A DNA stretch of 64,000 nucleotides from Filifactor villosus (GTDB lineage: Bacteria > Bacillota > Clostridia > Peptostreptococcales > Filifactoraceae), in NCBI RefSeq assembly GCF_042652965.1, contig NZ_JBHSHL010000013.1:1-64000 (forward strand), in the 5' to 3' direction. The position numbers were made by a program, and so were the translations under genes. The notes under the pieces are model-generated. The model was not told the origin of the DNA. It worked only from the letters and a program-made list of their open reading frames with translations, and made no database searches. Shown here one piece after another: positions 7,300 through 16,700 of this stretch. Position 1 is the stretch's first letter; each line of letters starts with the position of its first letter.

Positions 7300-8562
7300 A
7301 TGTCAAATAATTTTGAGGTGTGGAAAAACAAAATCGAGGCGAAGCTCGAGCATATAAGGAAGGTCTCTACGCAAACATCGGGAACTGCCTGGAGGGAGGA
7401 GTTAAAACTCTTGACGGAAGAAGTGCTGGATCTGCTGACGGAATCCGGGTTTGTACAGGAGGTGTCCGAAGATATCGATGGGATCAAGACGGACTCGGTA
7501 TCGATCCCGTCTATCGGTGTCAAGTTGAGGGACGAACAATACAGGCTTAGGCTGGACAGAGTTATCAAAAAACATATTTCCGAAGCGGACGGGAAGAAGT
7601 CCTTCACCGATCGTTTAACCGAATATTTTTCGAGAAGCTACTTGATCGATGAATGGGCTTTTGAATGGTATCAAAAAAACGTACAACGAAAGCAGCTTGT
7701 AAATAACGGAGGAGAGCCCGAGAAGTTGAAACAGCTCGACAGAGAGATGGGGGATCTTCGTAATCGTATTTGGCTCAAATTAAATGAGACTCTGCTTCCT
7801 GTGTTTTTGAATAAGGCGAGTTCGAAATTGAAAGAAGAAGACATTAACGACAAACTTGTCGATGTCCTTACAGGATCTGTACTGAAACCGGACTCCAAGG
7901 CCGCTTATGATCACTCCAAATCGGATTCCCTGTACGGATATGTCTATTACAAGATGAGCTTGGAGATCAAGTCTCTTTATTTGCCATACGAGGATGAGGA
8001 TTTGCAACAGGACGTTGATCCGTCTAAGGGGCAGGCTAAGAAGAAGTCCAAGAAGAAAAGAAAGATCGACAGTCTTGACAGGCTGACAGGAAAGAAGTGG
8101 GATAAGAGTCTCTATGAGTACATCGAGGACGACTCGGTAAAGGTGGAGGATGAAGCCGTGAATAAGGTAGGGCTGTATCAAACGTTTCCGCGCCTTATCA
8201 CGGAGCTGTCAAAGGCATTGACCAAGCATAAAAAGAAAGACATATTCTACACACTCTTTACCTTCAACACAGTGGATGAGACGGAGGCGGAAAAAAACAT
8301 GATCGAAAACATGATCACCGACGTCTATATCGAGAACAACGATTTGGTTTTTCCGATGATGGTCTTGGGCTTGATCGTCTTTTTGAAAGCGGGGAAGGAA
8401 GATGATTATGTCGATATGCTTACTCTGATAAGCAAGGATCTGAAAAGGGGAATTAATTTAAATCAGAGACAGTGTCTCTTGGGAAAATATATAAATGTAT
8501 CGAGACAGACGATCGGAAAGTATGATGAGGAGTATAGGAAATTGCGAAAGTTGTTGATATAA
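7300..8562 (+). CDS. sigma-70-like protein in a type III CRISPR operon
   Basis: The 420 residues show sigma factor features in order. A helical region-2-like part at about 150-228 contains YDHSKSDSLYGYVYYKMSLEIKSLY, split here by its motif pieces, and resembles the 'YDPSKG-SFxxYxxxRIRxAI' pattern. A lysine-rich patch follows at 247-255. Then SLDRLTG (258-264) and SLYEYIEDDS (270-279) mirror the 'SLDEPIG...TLGDLIEDD' linker of region 3. An HTH-like end, LNQRQCLLGKYINVSRQTIGKY, covers about 387-408 in two pieces. The extra N terminus (1-110) is unlike known sigma factors and could be a regulatory part. It sits 27 bp after the CARF gene and 11 bp before cas10. Cyclic-nucleotide or protease-controlled sigma factors are known in other type III systems. 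The role here is inferred. Confidence 0.6.
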   Translation: MSNNFEVWKNKIEAKLEHIRKVSTQTSGTAWREELKLLTEEVLDLLTESGFVQEVSEDIDGIKTDSVSIPSIGVKLRDEQYRLRLDRVIKKHISEADGKKSFTDRLTEYFSRSYLIDEWAFEWYQKNVQRKQLVNNGGEPEKLKQLDREMGDLRNRIWLKLNETLLPVFLNKASSKLKEEDINDKLVDVLTGSVLKPDSKAAYDHSKSDSLYGYVYYKMSLEIKSLYLPYEDEDLQQDVDPSKGQAKKKSKKKRKIDSLDRLTGKKWDKSLYEYIEDDSVKVEDEAVNKVGLYQTFPRLITELSKALTKHKKKDIFYTLFTFNTVDETEAEKNMIENMITDVYIENNDLVFPMMVLGLIVFLKAGKEDDYVDMLTLISKDLKRGINLNQRQCLLGKYINVSRQTIGKYDEEYRKLRKLLI

Positions 8563-8573
8563 GGAGGGTGCGT

Positions 8574-10163
8574 ATGTATTTAACCATTTATGATCTAAGC
8601 GGAATGCAGAGGTATATTTTTTCGACAGGAAAATTGAAGGAGCAGGTGGGAGCATCTCAGATCATTCATGATCTGCTGTATCGCCATCTGCCGGAGGTTT
8701 TGGGCAAAGATCCCGAAGCGTGGGAAGAGGAAGATCTTCTCAATTTCAAAGAACAGGATGCTCACATCGTCTATATAGGAGGAGGAAATGCCGTTGTCCT
8801 CTATGAGGATGAGGGTCATATGCAGAGCCGTACAAGGCAACTTCAACAAAAGGTCTTGGAACTTACAGGCAATAAGCTGAGACTTTGTTTTGCCTCGGAG
8901 GAAGTAAAGGATGGATCTTCCAATTACTACAAGGTGTATACCGAACTGATGAAGAAGATGGCGGTCTCGAAGCATCACCCATCGCCGATCCGTCTGGCTA
9001 CGGGCTTTGCCATCGGAGAACACGATCCGATCACTTTGGAGCCGATCACTCTGATCAAACCGGAGGGGGATAAGGATAAGGCGGAGTACGGCGCGGTGAG
9101 CAGGATCCAAAAACGCAGAAGCTTTAAAGCTGTTAAAAAAGATCCCGAAAAAGAGGGAACAAGAGCCTACGCTACGGAGTTTGAACGTTTCCGAAAGGAG
9201 GACAGGAAGAGTTTTGTCGCAGTCGTTCATATTGACGGAGACAGCATGGGACGACAGATAGAAGGCGCTGTAGAGAAATTTAGCAAAGAAAAAGATTTCG
9301 AAAATGCAATGTTGGAGATGCGTGCAATCTCGCAGGAGATCGACCGCTTGTACCGAAAGACTATGGATGCAGCGATAGATAAGATCTATCCTTCCGGAAA
9401 ATCTGTTGAAGATGAGCTCCCTCTTCGACCGCTTATATCCGATGGGGATGACATTACCTTCCTGATAGAGGCGGAGAAGGCCTTTGACTTTGTGGAGGCA
9501 TTTATGTCCAAACTAAAGGAGAATCGCAATTGTGCCGGTTCTTATCCGAAGATGGAGAAACATAGTTTTAAGGTATCTGCAAGTGCCGGAGTTGTGTTCG
9601 TGCATGACAAGTTCCCCTTCTATGTGGCATACGATATAGCGGAAGAGCTGTGTAAGTCTGCAAAAGAGATCAAGAAAGACCATGAGCACAAGGTTTCAAC
9701 TGTGGACTTCCACATCGTTCAGAGCGGGATGAGATCCGGCCTTGAAGAATATAGGACAGAAAACTATATCAAACAAAGCAATAGCAAGACCTACCGTCTT
9801 AACCTCAGACCTTATTTCTTCCATGAGGATGATAAAGCGAAAGAATTGAACTCATACAAGAACTTCAAGGAGTTGAGATCTAGGCTACGAAAAGCTGTGG
9901 AAGGCGAAGAGATCGCACGCGGTAAGTTGAAAGCACTGCGAAACGCTTATGCTCAGAGTGTGGGTGAGGCTCAAAGGCACTATGAGTTTATGTTGGAAAG
10001 AGATGAGGGAAGGATCCTGAGAAAGATTGCAAAACATGCGTTTACAGAGGGTGGAGAAGGATTTGATGAGGGATATGCGTACTTCTTCGATGCTTTGGAA
10101 GTGATGGATTTTGAGGTGGATGATGGACCGATAAGGGAAGAAAGAGAGGTTGAGACAGTATGA
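8574..10163 (+). CDS. cas10: Cas10 large subunit without HD domain
   Basis: The ATG at 8574 follows GGAGGG. The 529 residues begin directly with the palm-like YDLSGMQRYIFSTG and GASQIIHDLL segments seen in Cas10/Cmr2, so no N-terminal HD nuclease is present. HIDGDSMG and the loop ISDGDDITF (D290-D293) form the cyclase site. The usual GGDD reads DGDD, with both catalytic aspartates kept. Synthesis of cyclic oligoadenylates on target RNA binding is therefore likely, whereas DNA cutting by this subunit is not. The C terminus is helical, with many charged residues. The stop overlaps the csx10 start (ATGA), which points to translational coupling. Confidence 0.92.
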   Translation: MYLTIYDLSGMQRYIFSTGKLKEQVGASQIIHDLLYRHLPEVLGKDPEAWEEEDLLNFKEQDAHIVYIGGGNAVVLYEDEGHMQSRTRQLQQKVLELTGNKLRLCFASEEVKDGSSNYYKVYTELMKKMAVSKHHPSPIRLATGFAIGEHDPITLEPITLIKPEGDKDKAEYGAVSRIQKRRSFKAVKKDPEKEGTRAYATEFERFRKEDRKSFVAVVHIDGDSMGRQIEGAVEKFSKEKDFENAMLEMRAISQEIDRLYRKTMDAAIDKIYPSGKSVEDELPLRPLISDGDDITFLIEAEKAFDFVEAFMSKLKENRNCAGSYPKMEKHSFKVSASAGVVFVHDKFPFYVAYDIAEELCKSAKEIKKDHEHKVSTVDFHIVQSGMRSGLEEYRTENYIKQSNSKTYRLNLRPYFFHEDDKAKELNSYKNFKELRSRLRKAVEGEEIARGKLKALRNAYAQSVGEAQRHYEFMLERDEGRILRKIAKHAFTEGGEGFDEGYAYFFDALEVMDFEVDDGPIREEREVETV

Positions 10164-12286
10164 TCCGTTTTGAATTGAAGATAGAGCTCCTTTCCGATAT
10201 GTGTTGCGGAAGCGGAGAGGGCGACGGGATCTATCAGGACATGAGTTCAAGCTATGATGAGCGGGGTCTGCCTGTTATCTACGGAAAGAGGCTTAAGGGA
10301 CTGATCCGAGATAGGGCGGAGTTTTTGGTAGAGTATGATAAAACAAAGAAATATTTGATCGACAATATTTTTGGAACGGGAGAGAATGCCGGCCTCCTTC
10401 GTGTGGGAAACGCGGAGCTCGAGAATGCGAAGGAGATCAAAAGAGAGTTGAGATCCTTGGCAGGAAGTCAGGCGGAGCTGGTAACACCCAAGGCTGTGGA
10501 GTCCATCTATACCGTGCAACGTTATTCTACGGCGATCGATGAGAAGGGGATCGCGAGAGATCATTCTCTAAGGATGATCGGAGCGGTCCCCAAGGGAGAG
10601 GTCTTCTATGCGGAGTTGGAGTTGAGGGCGGGAGAGGAAAGTGAGGAACATAAGTTGATCGAGAACTCCTGCAAGATACTTCGTCGGATCGGCTTGAATC
10701 GCACAAGGGGCTTTGGAGAAGTCAGGTGCACCCTTTCTTTGAAAAAATGCTCAGACCCTGAGAAGGGTGAGGATAAGTCCGAGGAGTCGGTCAAAGGAGC
10801 GAGTCTTGCCTATGTAATAGAGCTCGATGCCGATGTGATCTCCCCCGGAGACTATATAGCAGGGAGCGCAGTCCAAGGGATGTTTATCAACGAGTTGCTT
10901 GCTTGCGGGAAGGTGAAGGAGGATGAGATCCATGACTATGTGTTGGGGATTCGTTTCAGCAACGCTTATTTGAGTTATGGTGAAGAAAGATGCCTTCCCC
11001 TACCCAAGGGGATGAGGACCGTCAAGAACGATTCCTCAAAGATATACAGTATGGCGGACGGTTTTACACCGGAAGAGAATACACAGTATATGAGGACATC
11101 GGGCTATTACACCGTTAATAAAAAAGAAAACGAAGAAGAACTGATAGCCTTGACTCCGGCGGACAGGATGGAATACCACTATGCAAAGAAGACGCATGAC
11201 CTGTTCATGCTGACGAGTTTACGTCGTTCTCAAGTTTTTAGAGGAAGGATCGAGGCGGACGATGCCGAAAAAATCAAGGTGCTGGAGGGTCTGATCCGGG
11301 ATAAAAAAGGATCGATCGTGATCGGAGCTTCTTCCAATGCGCAGTATGCGGCGGCGAAATTCACCTTCGGGGAGGTCGATACAGGCAGTTCGGACAGTAA
11401 ATTTTTGTGTAAGGTGATTGTAAATCTGGTTTCCGATACGGTGCTTGTCGATGAATATGGAGTGAATCGTTCGGACGGCTCTCTTCTTAAGAGGGAAGTA
11501 AAAGCTCTGTTTGGAGATAAAGCTGAGGTAGAGAAGGTCTATACCGATACGGAGACGGTCGGAGGCTATCATTCCAAGTGGAAACTGCCCAAGAGAAGGT
11601 ATACGGCTTTTGCAAAAGGAACTCAAGTAGTCGTAAAATTGAACGGCGATTCACCCTCGAAGACGAAGGGTTTTATGGGGATCCTGCAGACGGAGGGTTG
11701 CGGAGAATATGAGATCCGTCCTATCGGTAAAAAGGAATACAAACTCAAGAAAGTCGTAAACGCCAAGACACAAGAGGGAGGATCTCTTGGGAACCTAGCG
11801 GAAGAAACTAAGAAGATCATAACAGAGGTTTTGGTGAGAAAGGCATTGGATGAGTTCAGGACGCTTGGAGAGCATGGGGCAAGAAGTTATTGTAAAGGAA
11901 CTGCGGGGCTCAGCTCATCCTCGGCAATGCGATTCTTAACGGCATATAAGGCTGTGGAGAGAAAGAGCAATTTTGAAACAGAATTGAAGGCATATATCGC
12001 AAATAACTTCGCAGGAGCCAGTAATGAGGAGATCAGAGGATTCTCGAACAATGCGGTGAAAAAATTTGATGAATATTTTCAAGAGCAGGAGGTTACAGAA
12101 GGAGCAAAGGTCGCAAACTCCGAAAGGAGGATCGCCTTTATTCTCAAAGACTTGAAAGATCTCGGTCGTTTGAATGGAGAAAAGGAGAGGATGCTTCGAG
12201 TCTTTATGCAGGGATATATTGAGGCGGCCAAACTGTATTATAGGGAGAAACACAATAAAAAGAAGAATGAAGAGGGGAGGGAGTAG
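10160..12286 (+). CDS. csx10: type III-D RAMP protein Csx10
   Basis: The 708 residues open with a RAMP fold: IELLSDMCCGSGEGDG (8-23), then YDERGLPVIYGKRLKGLIR (32-50), which is the hallmark of Csx10, and the glycine-rich loop NRTRGFGEVR (180-189). Further RAMP-like parts follow, including SPGDYIAGSAVQGMF and a late ARSYCKGTAGLSSSSA. Csx10 takes the place of Cas5/Csm4 and caps the crRNA 5' handle next to Cas10. Its presence, with csx19 and the TIGR03986-type RAMP, assigns the locus to subtype III-D. It overlaps cas10 by four bases and is followed after three bases by the next RAMP gene. Confidence 0.88.
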   Translation: MIRFELKIELLSDMCCGSGEGDGIYQDMSSSYDERGLPVIYGKRLKGLIRDRAEFLVEYDKTKKYLIDNIFGTGENAGLLRVGNAELENAKEIKRELRSLAGSQAELVTPKAVESIYTVQRYSTAIDEKGIARDHSLRMIGAVPKGEVFYAELELRAGEESEEHKLIENSCKILRRIGLNRTRGFGEVRCTLSLKKCSDPEKGEDKSEESVKGASLAYVIELDADVISPGDYIAGSAVQGMFINELLACGKVKEDEIHDYVLGIRFSNAYLSYGEERCLPLPKGMRTVKNDSSKIYSMADGFTPEENTQYMRTSGYYTVNKKENEEELIALTPADRMEYHYAKKTHDLFMLTSLRRSQVFRGRIEADDAEKIKVLEGLIRDKKGSIVIGASSNAQYAAAKFTFGEVDTGSSDSKFLCKVIVNLVSDTVLVDEYGVNRSDGSLLKREVKALFGDKAEVEKVYTDTETVGGYHSKWKLPKRRYTAFAKGTQVVVKLNGDSPSKTKGFMGILQTEGCGEYEIRPIGKKEYKLKKVVNAKTQEGGSLGNLAEETKKIITEVLVRKALDEFRTLGEHGARSYCKGTAGLSSSSAMRFLTAYKAVERKSNFETELKAYIANNFAGASNEEIRGFSNNAVKKFDEYFQEQEVTEGAKVANSERRIAFILKDLKDLGRLNGEKERMLRVFMQGYIEAAKLYYREKHNKKKNEEGRE

Positions 12287-12289
12287 AAG

Positions 12290-13699
12290 ATGTTGTTATT
12301 GTTAAAGGGGATTTTGACGGCGAAGACACCTTTTATGATAGGAAGCGGAAAAGATGAAGGTTCCGACAGCGATGTACTTCGAAACGGAAGGGATGAGATC
12401 TTTATTCCGGGAACGACCTTGGCGGGCGTATGCAGACATTTTTTGGAAGATGGAGCTTTGAAAGAAAAACAGCAGAAAATAGAAACTGCGGAAAACCAAG
12501 TTGGAGAGAAACAGGAGACAGGAGACAGAAAAAAAAGCATTACAGAGGTGTTTGGAGGTAAGATTGGAAGAACTTCGGACAGCAGAGATACCTTGGAGAG
12601 TAAGATCATCTTCTACGATGCCTTCGAGACCGCCAAGACAAAGCAAGATCTCGGAATTACGACTAAGGTTCGGGATTCGGTAAGACTCAACCATAAGGTA
12701 TCGGTCGATAAGAGCAAGTTTGATTATGAGGTCGTAGAAGCGGGAGCGAGTTTTAAGTTCCGAGTTGAATGGTTGACCGAAGATGAGAAGTTTTCCAAGG
12801 GACTTTTAAGCAGGATCATTGAGGGGTTGAATAAGGGCGATATTCGAATCGGAGCAAAAACCACGAGGGGGTTCGGTGAATTTGAGTTGACGGAAGTAAG
12901 ATACGCAATGATCGACCTCAATAAGAATATGTCCGCCTATATCTCCTTGGGTGCAGACTGGGACTCGGATAAAAACGGGGAATCAGTAAAATGGGAAGCT
13001 TGGGAACAAACAGCCACAACGGCTTACAAGTCTGCTTATGAAGTGATTTGTAAGGAGATCGCGTTGGACGGGTTCTTGTTTCTTCGAGATTATGCTACGC
13101 TTGCGAAGACGGATCCGGAAGATAAGGAGAGCAAGTTCGTAGATGCTCAGACCCTGGTCGATCGAAACGGCAACCCTGTTATTCCGGGAACCGCATGGGC
13201 AGGCGCTTTTCGTCATCACTGTGCCAAGATCCTTAAGAGAGCAGGTCATACGGGCATAGAAGCCTTGCTCGATGCCATGTTCGGTTATCGGACAAAGCTG
13301 GATGACAAAGGCGAACTGAAAAGAGATCCGAACGATAAGAAGAAGAAGTCCAAGTCGAATATTATATTCAGAGAAACCACGATCCATAAGGAAACCGTCG
13401 TTATGCTCAATCGTACACGCAGTGCAATTGACCGGTTCAGCGGCTCCGCCTTACAGACGGGAGCGCTGTTTACGGAGAGGATCGCCTGTGCAAAAGACGG
13501 TGAGTCCCCGCTTGCCAAGTTTTGTCTTGAGATCAAAATAAGAAAGGATATAAAAGACTTTGCTATGGCAAAGAGTTTGATCGATGTTTGTATTCAGGAT
13601 CTGGAACAGGGCTTGTTGGCAGTGGGCGGTAATACGTCGATCGGTGCGGGTATGTTCAAAGCTTTGGGAAGGGAGGAAGAACGAGATGCAAGGATATAG
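12290..13699 (+). CDS. fused double RAMP protein (two Csm3/Cas7-like domains)
   Basis: Two RAMP domains lie in one chain of 469 residues. The first has KTPFMIGSGKDEGSDSDV (12-29), FIPGTTLAGVCRH (38-50) and KTTRGFGEF (190-198). The second has DAQTLVDRNGNPVIPGT, GTAWAGAFRHH and GGNTSIGAGMFKAL near the C terminus. Such subunits build the crRNA backbone. The aspartates in GSDSDV and FVDAQTLVD sit where Csm3 has its target-RNA cutting Asp. Fused Cas7-like domains are common in III-D. A 50-residue charged insert (about 58-85 and beyond) interrupts the first domain. The gene overlaps csx19 by 14 bp. Confidence 0.87.
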   Translation: MLLLLKGILTAKTPFMIGSGKDEGSDSDVLRNGRDEIFIPGTTLAGVCRHFLEDGALKEKQQKIETAENQVGEKQETGDRKKSITEVFGGKIGRTSDSRDTLESKIIFYDAFETAKTKQDLGITTKVRDSVRLNHKVSVDKSKFDYEVVEAGASFKFRVEWLTEDEKFSKGLLSRIIEGLNKGDIRIGAKTTRGFGEFELTEVRYAMIDLNKNMSAYISLGADWDSDKNGESVKWEAWEQTATTAYKSAYEVICKEIALDGFLFLRDYATLAKTDPEDKESKFVDAQTLVDRNGNPVIPGTAWAGAFRHHCAKILKRAGHTGIEALLDAMFGYRTKLDDKGELKRDPNDKKKKSKSNIIFRETTIHKETVVMLNRTRSAIDRFSGSALQTGALFTERIACAKDGESPLAKFCLEIKIRKDIKDFAMAKSLIDVCIQDLEQGLLAVGGNTSIGAGMFKALGREEERDARI

Positions 13700-14204
13700 A
13701 ACGTTTTGCAAGGGATTTTCAGTGGTAGAGGAACTTCCTCTAAACCTTAAGCCGACGGTCAATAAGGGGAGCTACTCTATTTCTCGTGAAGATCCTCAGG
13801 GTTATAAATATGCTCTTTTGTACTACACGGACAGGGTGGAAGTGAAGGCGGTACCGGAGAATGGAAGCTTTGATATAAAAGAGATCGAGAAGTTGACCGA
13901 ACTTCGCATCTTTGGAGAGGATGGAGAATTGTATCTCATCAGGACCCAAGACGGATGGAAGGGAAGGGTGAGGACGGATAAGAAGCCGACAGAAAAAGTT
14001 GATTCCAACGAAGTAAACTGCGAGTTCTTTGATGAATTGCACAAGGTATGGGAGAAGGTCAAGGTGTGCGGTCATTCGTCAAAAAAACTCTTTATCAGGG
14101 TAAGGAACTACTTTAACCTTCAAGGTGAATTGGAGTTCGTGGATTCGAGGTTTGTCGGATTTGAGAATTGTGAGGGATCCGAGTGTGAGGAGGCGAAACA
14201 ATAA
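13686..14204 (+). CDS. csx19: type III-D protein Csx19
   Basis: The start at 13686 lies inside the end of the RAMP gene and follows GGAAGAACGAG. The 172-residue product has LTELRIFGEDGELYLIR, the segment I know from the Csx19 family, and follows the usual gene order of subtype III-D. Csx19 is a structural component of the III-D complex whose exact task is not settled from sequence. Its stop overlaps the ATG of the next gene by one base (TAATG). Confidence 0.8.
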   Translation: MQGYRTFCKGFSVVEELPLNLKPTVNKGSYSISREDPQGYKYALLYYTDRVEVKAVPENGSFDIKEIEKLTELRIFGEDGELYLIRTQDGWKGRVRTDKKPTEKVDSNEVNCEFFDELHKVWEKVKVCGHSSKKLFIRVRNYFNLQGELEFVDSRFVGFENCEGSECEEAKQ

Positions 14205-16270
14205 TGGGCAAGAACAAAAAGAAGGGAAAACATCATGCGGGGTATGGTGCAAACCAAAACAGAGCAAACACCGGAGGACAAAGGCGGGACGCCGGTGCCG
14301 GTCATGGTGGCGGAAGAGTCCCGGTTGCTACAAGCGCAGAAACTCATTTTATCAACCCCTATACCTTTGTGCCGATCGAAGATAAAGAGCCCTCCAGAAA
14401 GAAGTTCTTGCGAGGTGACGGTGAGTTTCAGGGGGAAATTTCGGAAGCAAAACTGAGCGGATATCTGGAGTGCTCTTTGGAGGTTAAATCTCCTCTCTTT
14501 ATCCCCAATACCAATAAGAGGTTCAAGCTGTTCGGAACTATGTTTGACAACAATGATAAAAAGGATCGAATCTTCTTTGATGAATTTTTTTCTTATGATG
14601 ATATGTACGGATGTGAGGTAGGCAGCAAGTTTGGAGAAGAGTATCCGAAGTATGCTCCCAAATATCCGAGGATACCGGGAAGTGAGATCAAGGGTGTAGT
14701 TCGTAATATCTATGAACAGTTGACGAACTCGTGCCTTTGTGTGATCGATGAAGAGAACCTGCCCTATAAGCGTACCTCCAAGCCGAAGAAGGCGGGTATC
14801 CTGGATGTCAATGCAGGGGTCTTATACCAAGCGGAACGATTGATGTTAAACACAACAGGAAGAACGACCTTCGGCAAATCAGTCGGAAGAACAACTTATA
14901 AGACCGGAGAGTTAGTTTATGTAAGGCCTACTGCAGCTACGTATATAACGATCAACAATGGTAGACGGGTTGATACCGGAACAAAAGGAGTAGATGACAT
15001 CCGGAGAACTCCGGCACCGGGATATCAAAAAGGCTATGTGTTGATCGGTGAAAAATTCGGAAGGAAAAAACATCATGATTCCGTTTTGATTTTTAAGGCA
15101 TTGGGAGGACGGTTAATAGGAGAGAGAGATTTTAAAAAAGATGATATGAACAGATTTGAAGAGGTTTTAAAACGATACCAAGATCCCTCTCATAAGGAGT
15201 ACGCTGATATTTATAAGGGAAAAAAGAATGAAACCGTTACGGATCCGTATCTTCCGGTCTTCTATTCCTGTGTGAGAGATGGAGCAAATACGGTATACTA
15301 TCTGTCTCCCGCCATGATCACCAAGGAGGTCTTTGATAAGACGATATCCAAGCTCTTGGAGGAAAACCACTTTAAGCACCAACCCTGCGACGGAAGTGGA
15401 GGATGGTGCCCTGCCTGCAGGCTCTTCGGAATGGTGGGCAAGGGAGAAGGCTCTTCGGATGCCCTTGCTTCCAGACTTCGGTTTACCGACACCGAAGTAA
15501 TAGAAGGAGCTGAGTTTGAAGTTCCGAGATTTCTTCCTATCTTGGGAACGCCTCAGTATTCTTCGACGGAATTTTATCTTCAGAAACCTGATGGAGACCC
15601 TCAAATATGGAACTATGATTATCGTATCGATGTGCAAGGTCGTAATAGGGTAGAGACATCCTATGAAGCAAAACTTAAAGGTCGAAAGGTATATTGGTTG
15701 GGGAAAAAAGAAGATATCGGTATGATCCCTATCCCTAAGGAAAATGTAAGAACCAGGGTCAGGGAACAAAAGTTAAATATGACTTCTGCGGTAAGATGTT
15801 TGACAAAGGGCAGTACCAAGTTTAAGGTGTATTTTGAGGATGTTACAAAAGAGGAGCTTTCCGCTCTGATCTTCTGCCTTAATTTGGAAGAGGAGTCATT
15901 CCATCGCATCGGCAGGGGTAAACCTTATGGAATGGGAGCGGTAAAAATCAAGGTAGACGAGGCAAAGGCAGTGAAGTACCGATTGGAAGAGGCTACAATA
16001 AACAGGGTGGAAGAAGATATTAAGTTGGAAGACTATAAACCGAATAGCTCTTACGATAATGCAAAAGAATATATCTTAAGATACTCGAAGGAATTAGAGA
16101 AAGGTGAGTCGAAGCTTCTCTCCTATCCTAGGATCACCGACGTTAAGAAACCTGAGATATTCAGATGGTTTACAAAAAACAGAGGCACGGTAGGAAGAGA
16201 AAAGATAGAACAAACTCTTCCCGATATTCTCGATGAAAATCAGAAACTGAAAAAATATCAAGAAGAATAG
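14204..16270 (+). CDS. TIGR03986-type CRISPR RAMP protein
   Basis: The 688 residues start with a basic, glycine-rich tail of about 45 residues. HFINPYTFVPI follows, the opening typical of this RAMP family. Then come YPRIPGSEIKGVVR, the Cas7-type GWCPACRLFG segment with Cys pairs, and a late GRGKPYGMGAVKIKV glycine loop. Proteins of this family go with Csx10 and Csx19 and are counted as Cas7-like backbone or target-contact subunits. It is the last gene of the interference run. The basic disordered tail could touch RNA, which is inference. Confidence 0.87.
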   Translation: MGKNKKKGKHHAGYGANQNRANTGGQRRDAGAGHGGGRVPVATSAETHFINPYTFVPIEDKEPSRKKFLRGDGEFQGEISEAKLSGYLECSLEVKSPLFIPNTNKRFKLFGTMFDNNDKKDRIFFDEFFSYDDMYGCEVGSKFGEEYPKYAPKYPRIPGSEIKGVVRNIYEQLTNSCLCVIDEENLPYKRTSKPKKAGILDVNAGVLYQAERLMLNTTGRTTFGKSVGRTTYKTGELVYVRPTAATYITINNGRRVDTGTKGVDDIRRTPAPGYQKGYVLIGEKFGRKKHHDSVLIFKALGGRLIGERDFKKDDMNRFEEVLKRYQDPSHKEYADIYKGKKNETVTDPYLPVFYSCVRDGANTVYYLSPAMITKEVFDKTISKLLEENHFKHQPCDGSGGWCPACRLFGMVGKGEGSSDALASRLRFTDTEVIEGAEFEVPRFLPILGTPQYSSTEFYLQKPDGDPQIWNYDYRIDVQGRNRVETSYEAKLKGRKVYWLGKKEDIGMIPIPKENVRTRVREQKLNMTSAVRCLTKGSTKFKVYFEDVTKEELSALIFCLNLEEESFHRIGRGKPYGMGAVKIKVDEAKAVKYRLEEATINRVEEDIKLEDYKPNSSYDNAKEYILRYSKELEKGESKLLSYPRITDVKKPEIFRWFTKNRGTVGREKIEQTLPDILDENQKLKKYQEE

Positions 16271-16408
16271 AGAAAAATGCCGACAGAAGGAGATGGGCGG
16301 GGGAAGTATACGGTTCTTAGCTTGAATTGTCAGGGGAGTAGAATGTATGATCGATGAAAACGGCTTGGAGGATCACAGGATTCCGGTTTCACGACCGACC
16401 CAATGTTG

Positions 16409-16517
16409 CTATTCATTCGAATTGTTGATATCGACACATCTTTGTTCTGTGGTTGATAAAACAGATTCTTATGTTTGCGAGTGTGGATATAACCACGGTC
16501 CTATCAGAGAATAGTAT
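16409..16517 (+). repeat. interspersed repeat family E, copy 1
   Basis: The stretch runs from GCTATTCATTCGAATTG to AACCACGGTCCTATCAGAGAATAGTAT, given here by its ends. Related right halves (GATATAACCACATTTCTATCGGAGAATAGTAT-like) end at 32515, 33349 and 58523. Together with the terminator at 16542-16586 it fills much of the 16271-16822 gap, which has no convincing gene. Confidence 0.55.
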
Positions 16518-16541
16518 AAAGATCCGGCAGGATGAAATAAG

Positions 16542-16586
16542 GAAGGAGAGGCACGGTTTTAAGAGACCGTGCTCCCTTCTTTTTTA
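16542..16586 (+). terminator. terminator between the cas operon and cas6-2
   Basis: GGAGAGGCACGGT pairs with ACCGTGCTCCC around a TTTAAGAG loop, and CTTCTTTTTT follows. It closes the main cas operon and separates the second cas6, which then needs its own promoter. Confidence 0.8.
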
Positions 16587-16700
16587 TTGCTGTGGTATAT
16601 GGCATCACCCTTATTGAAGTCAAACGATATTGCTCCGCTCCTGCTCTCAAACGAGTTACAGGGCAAGAAATTAGAATTCCTGAACAAAAGACCGAACAAA

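Noticed and set aside
7300..8562. Reading the gene before cas10 as a small-subunit (Csm2/Cmr5-like) protein
   Set aside because: It is three times too long, and its linker and HTH patterns fit a sigma factor better.
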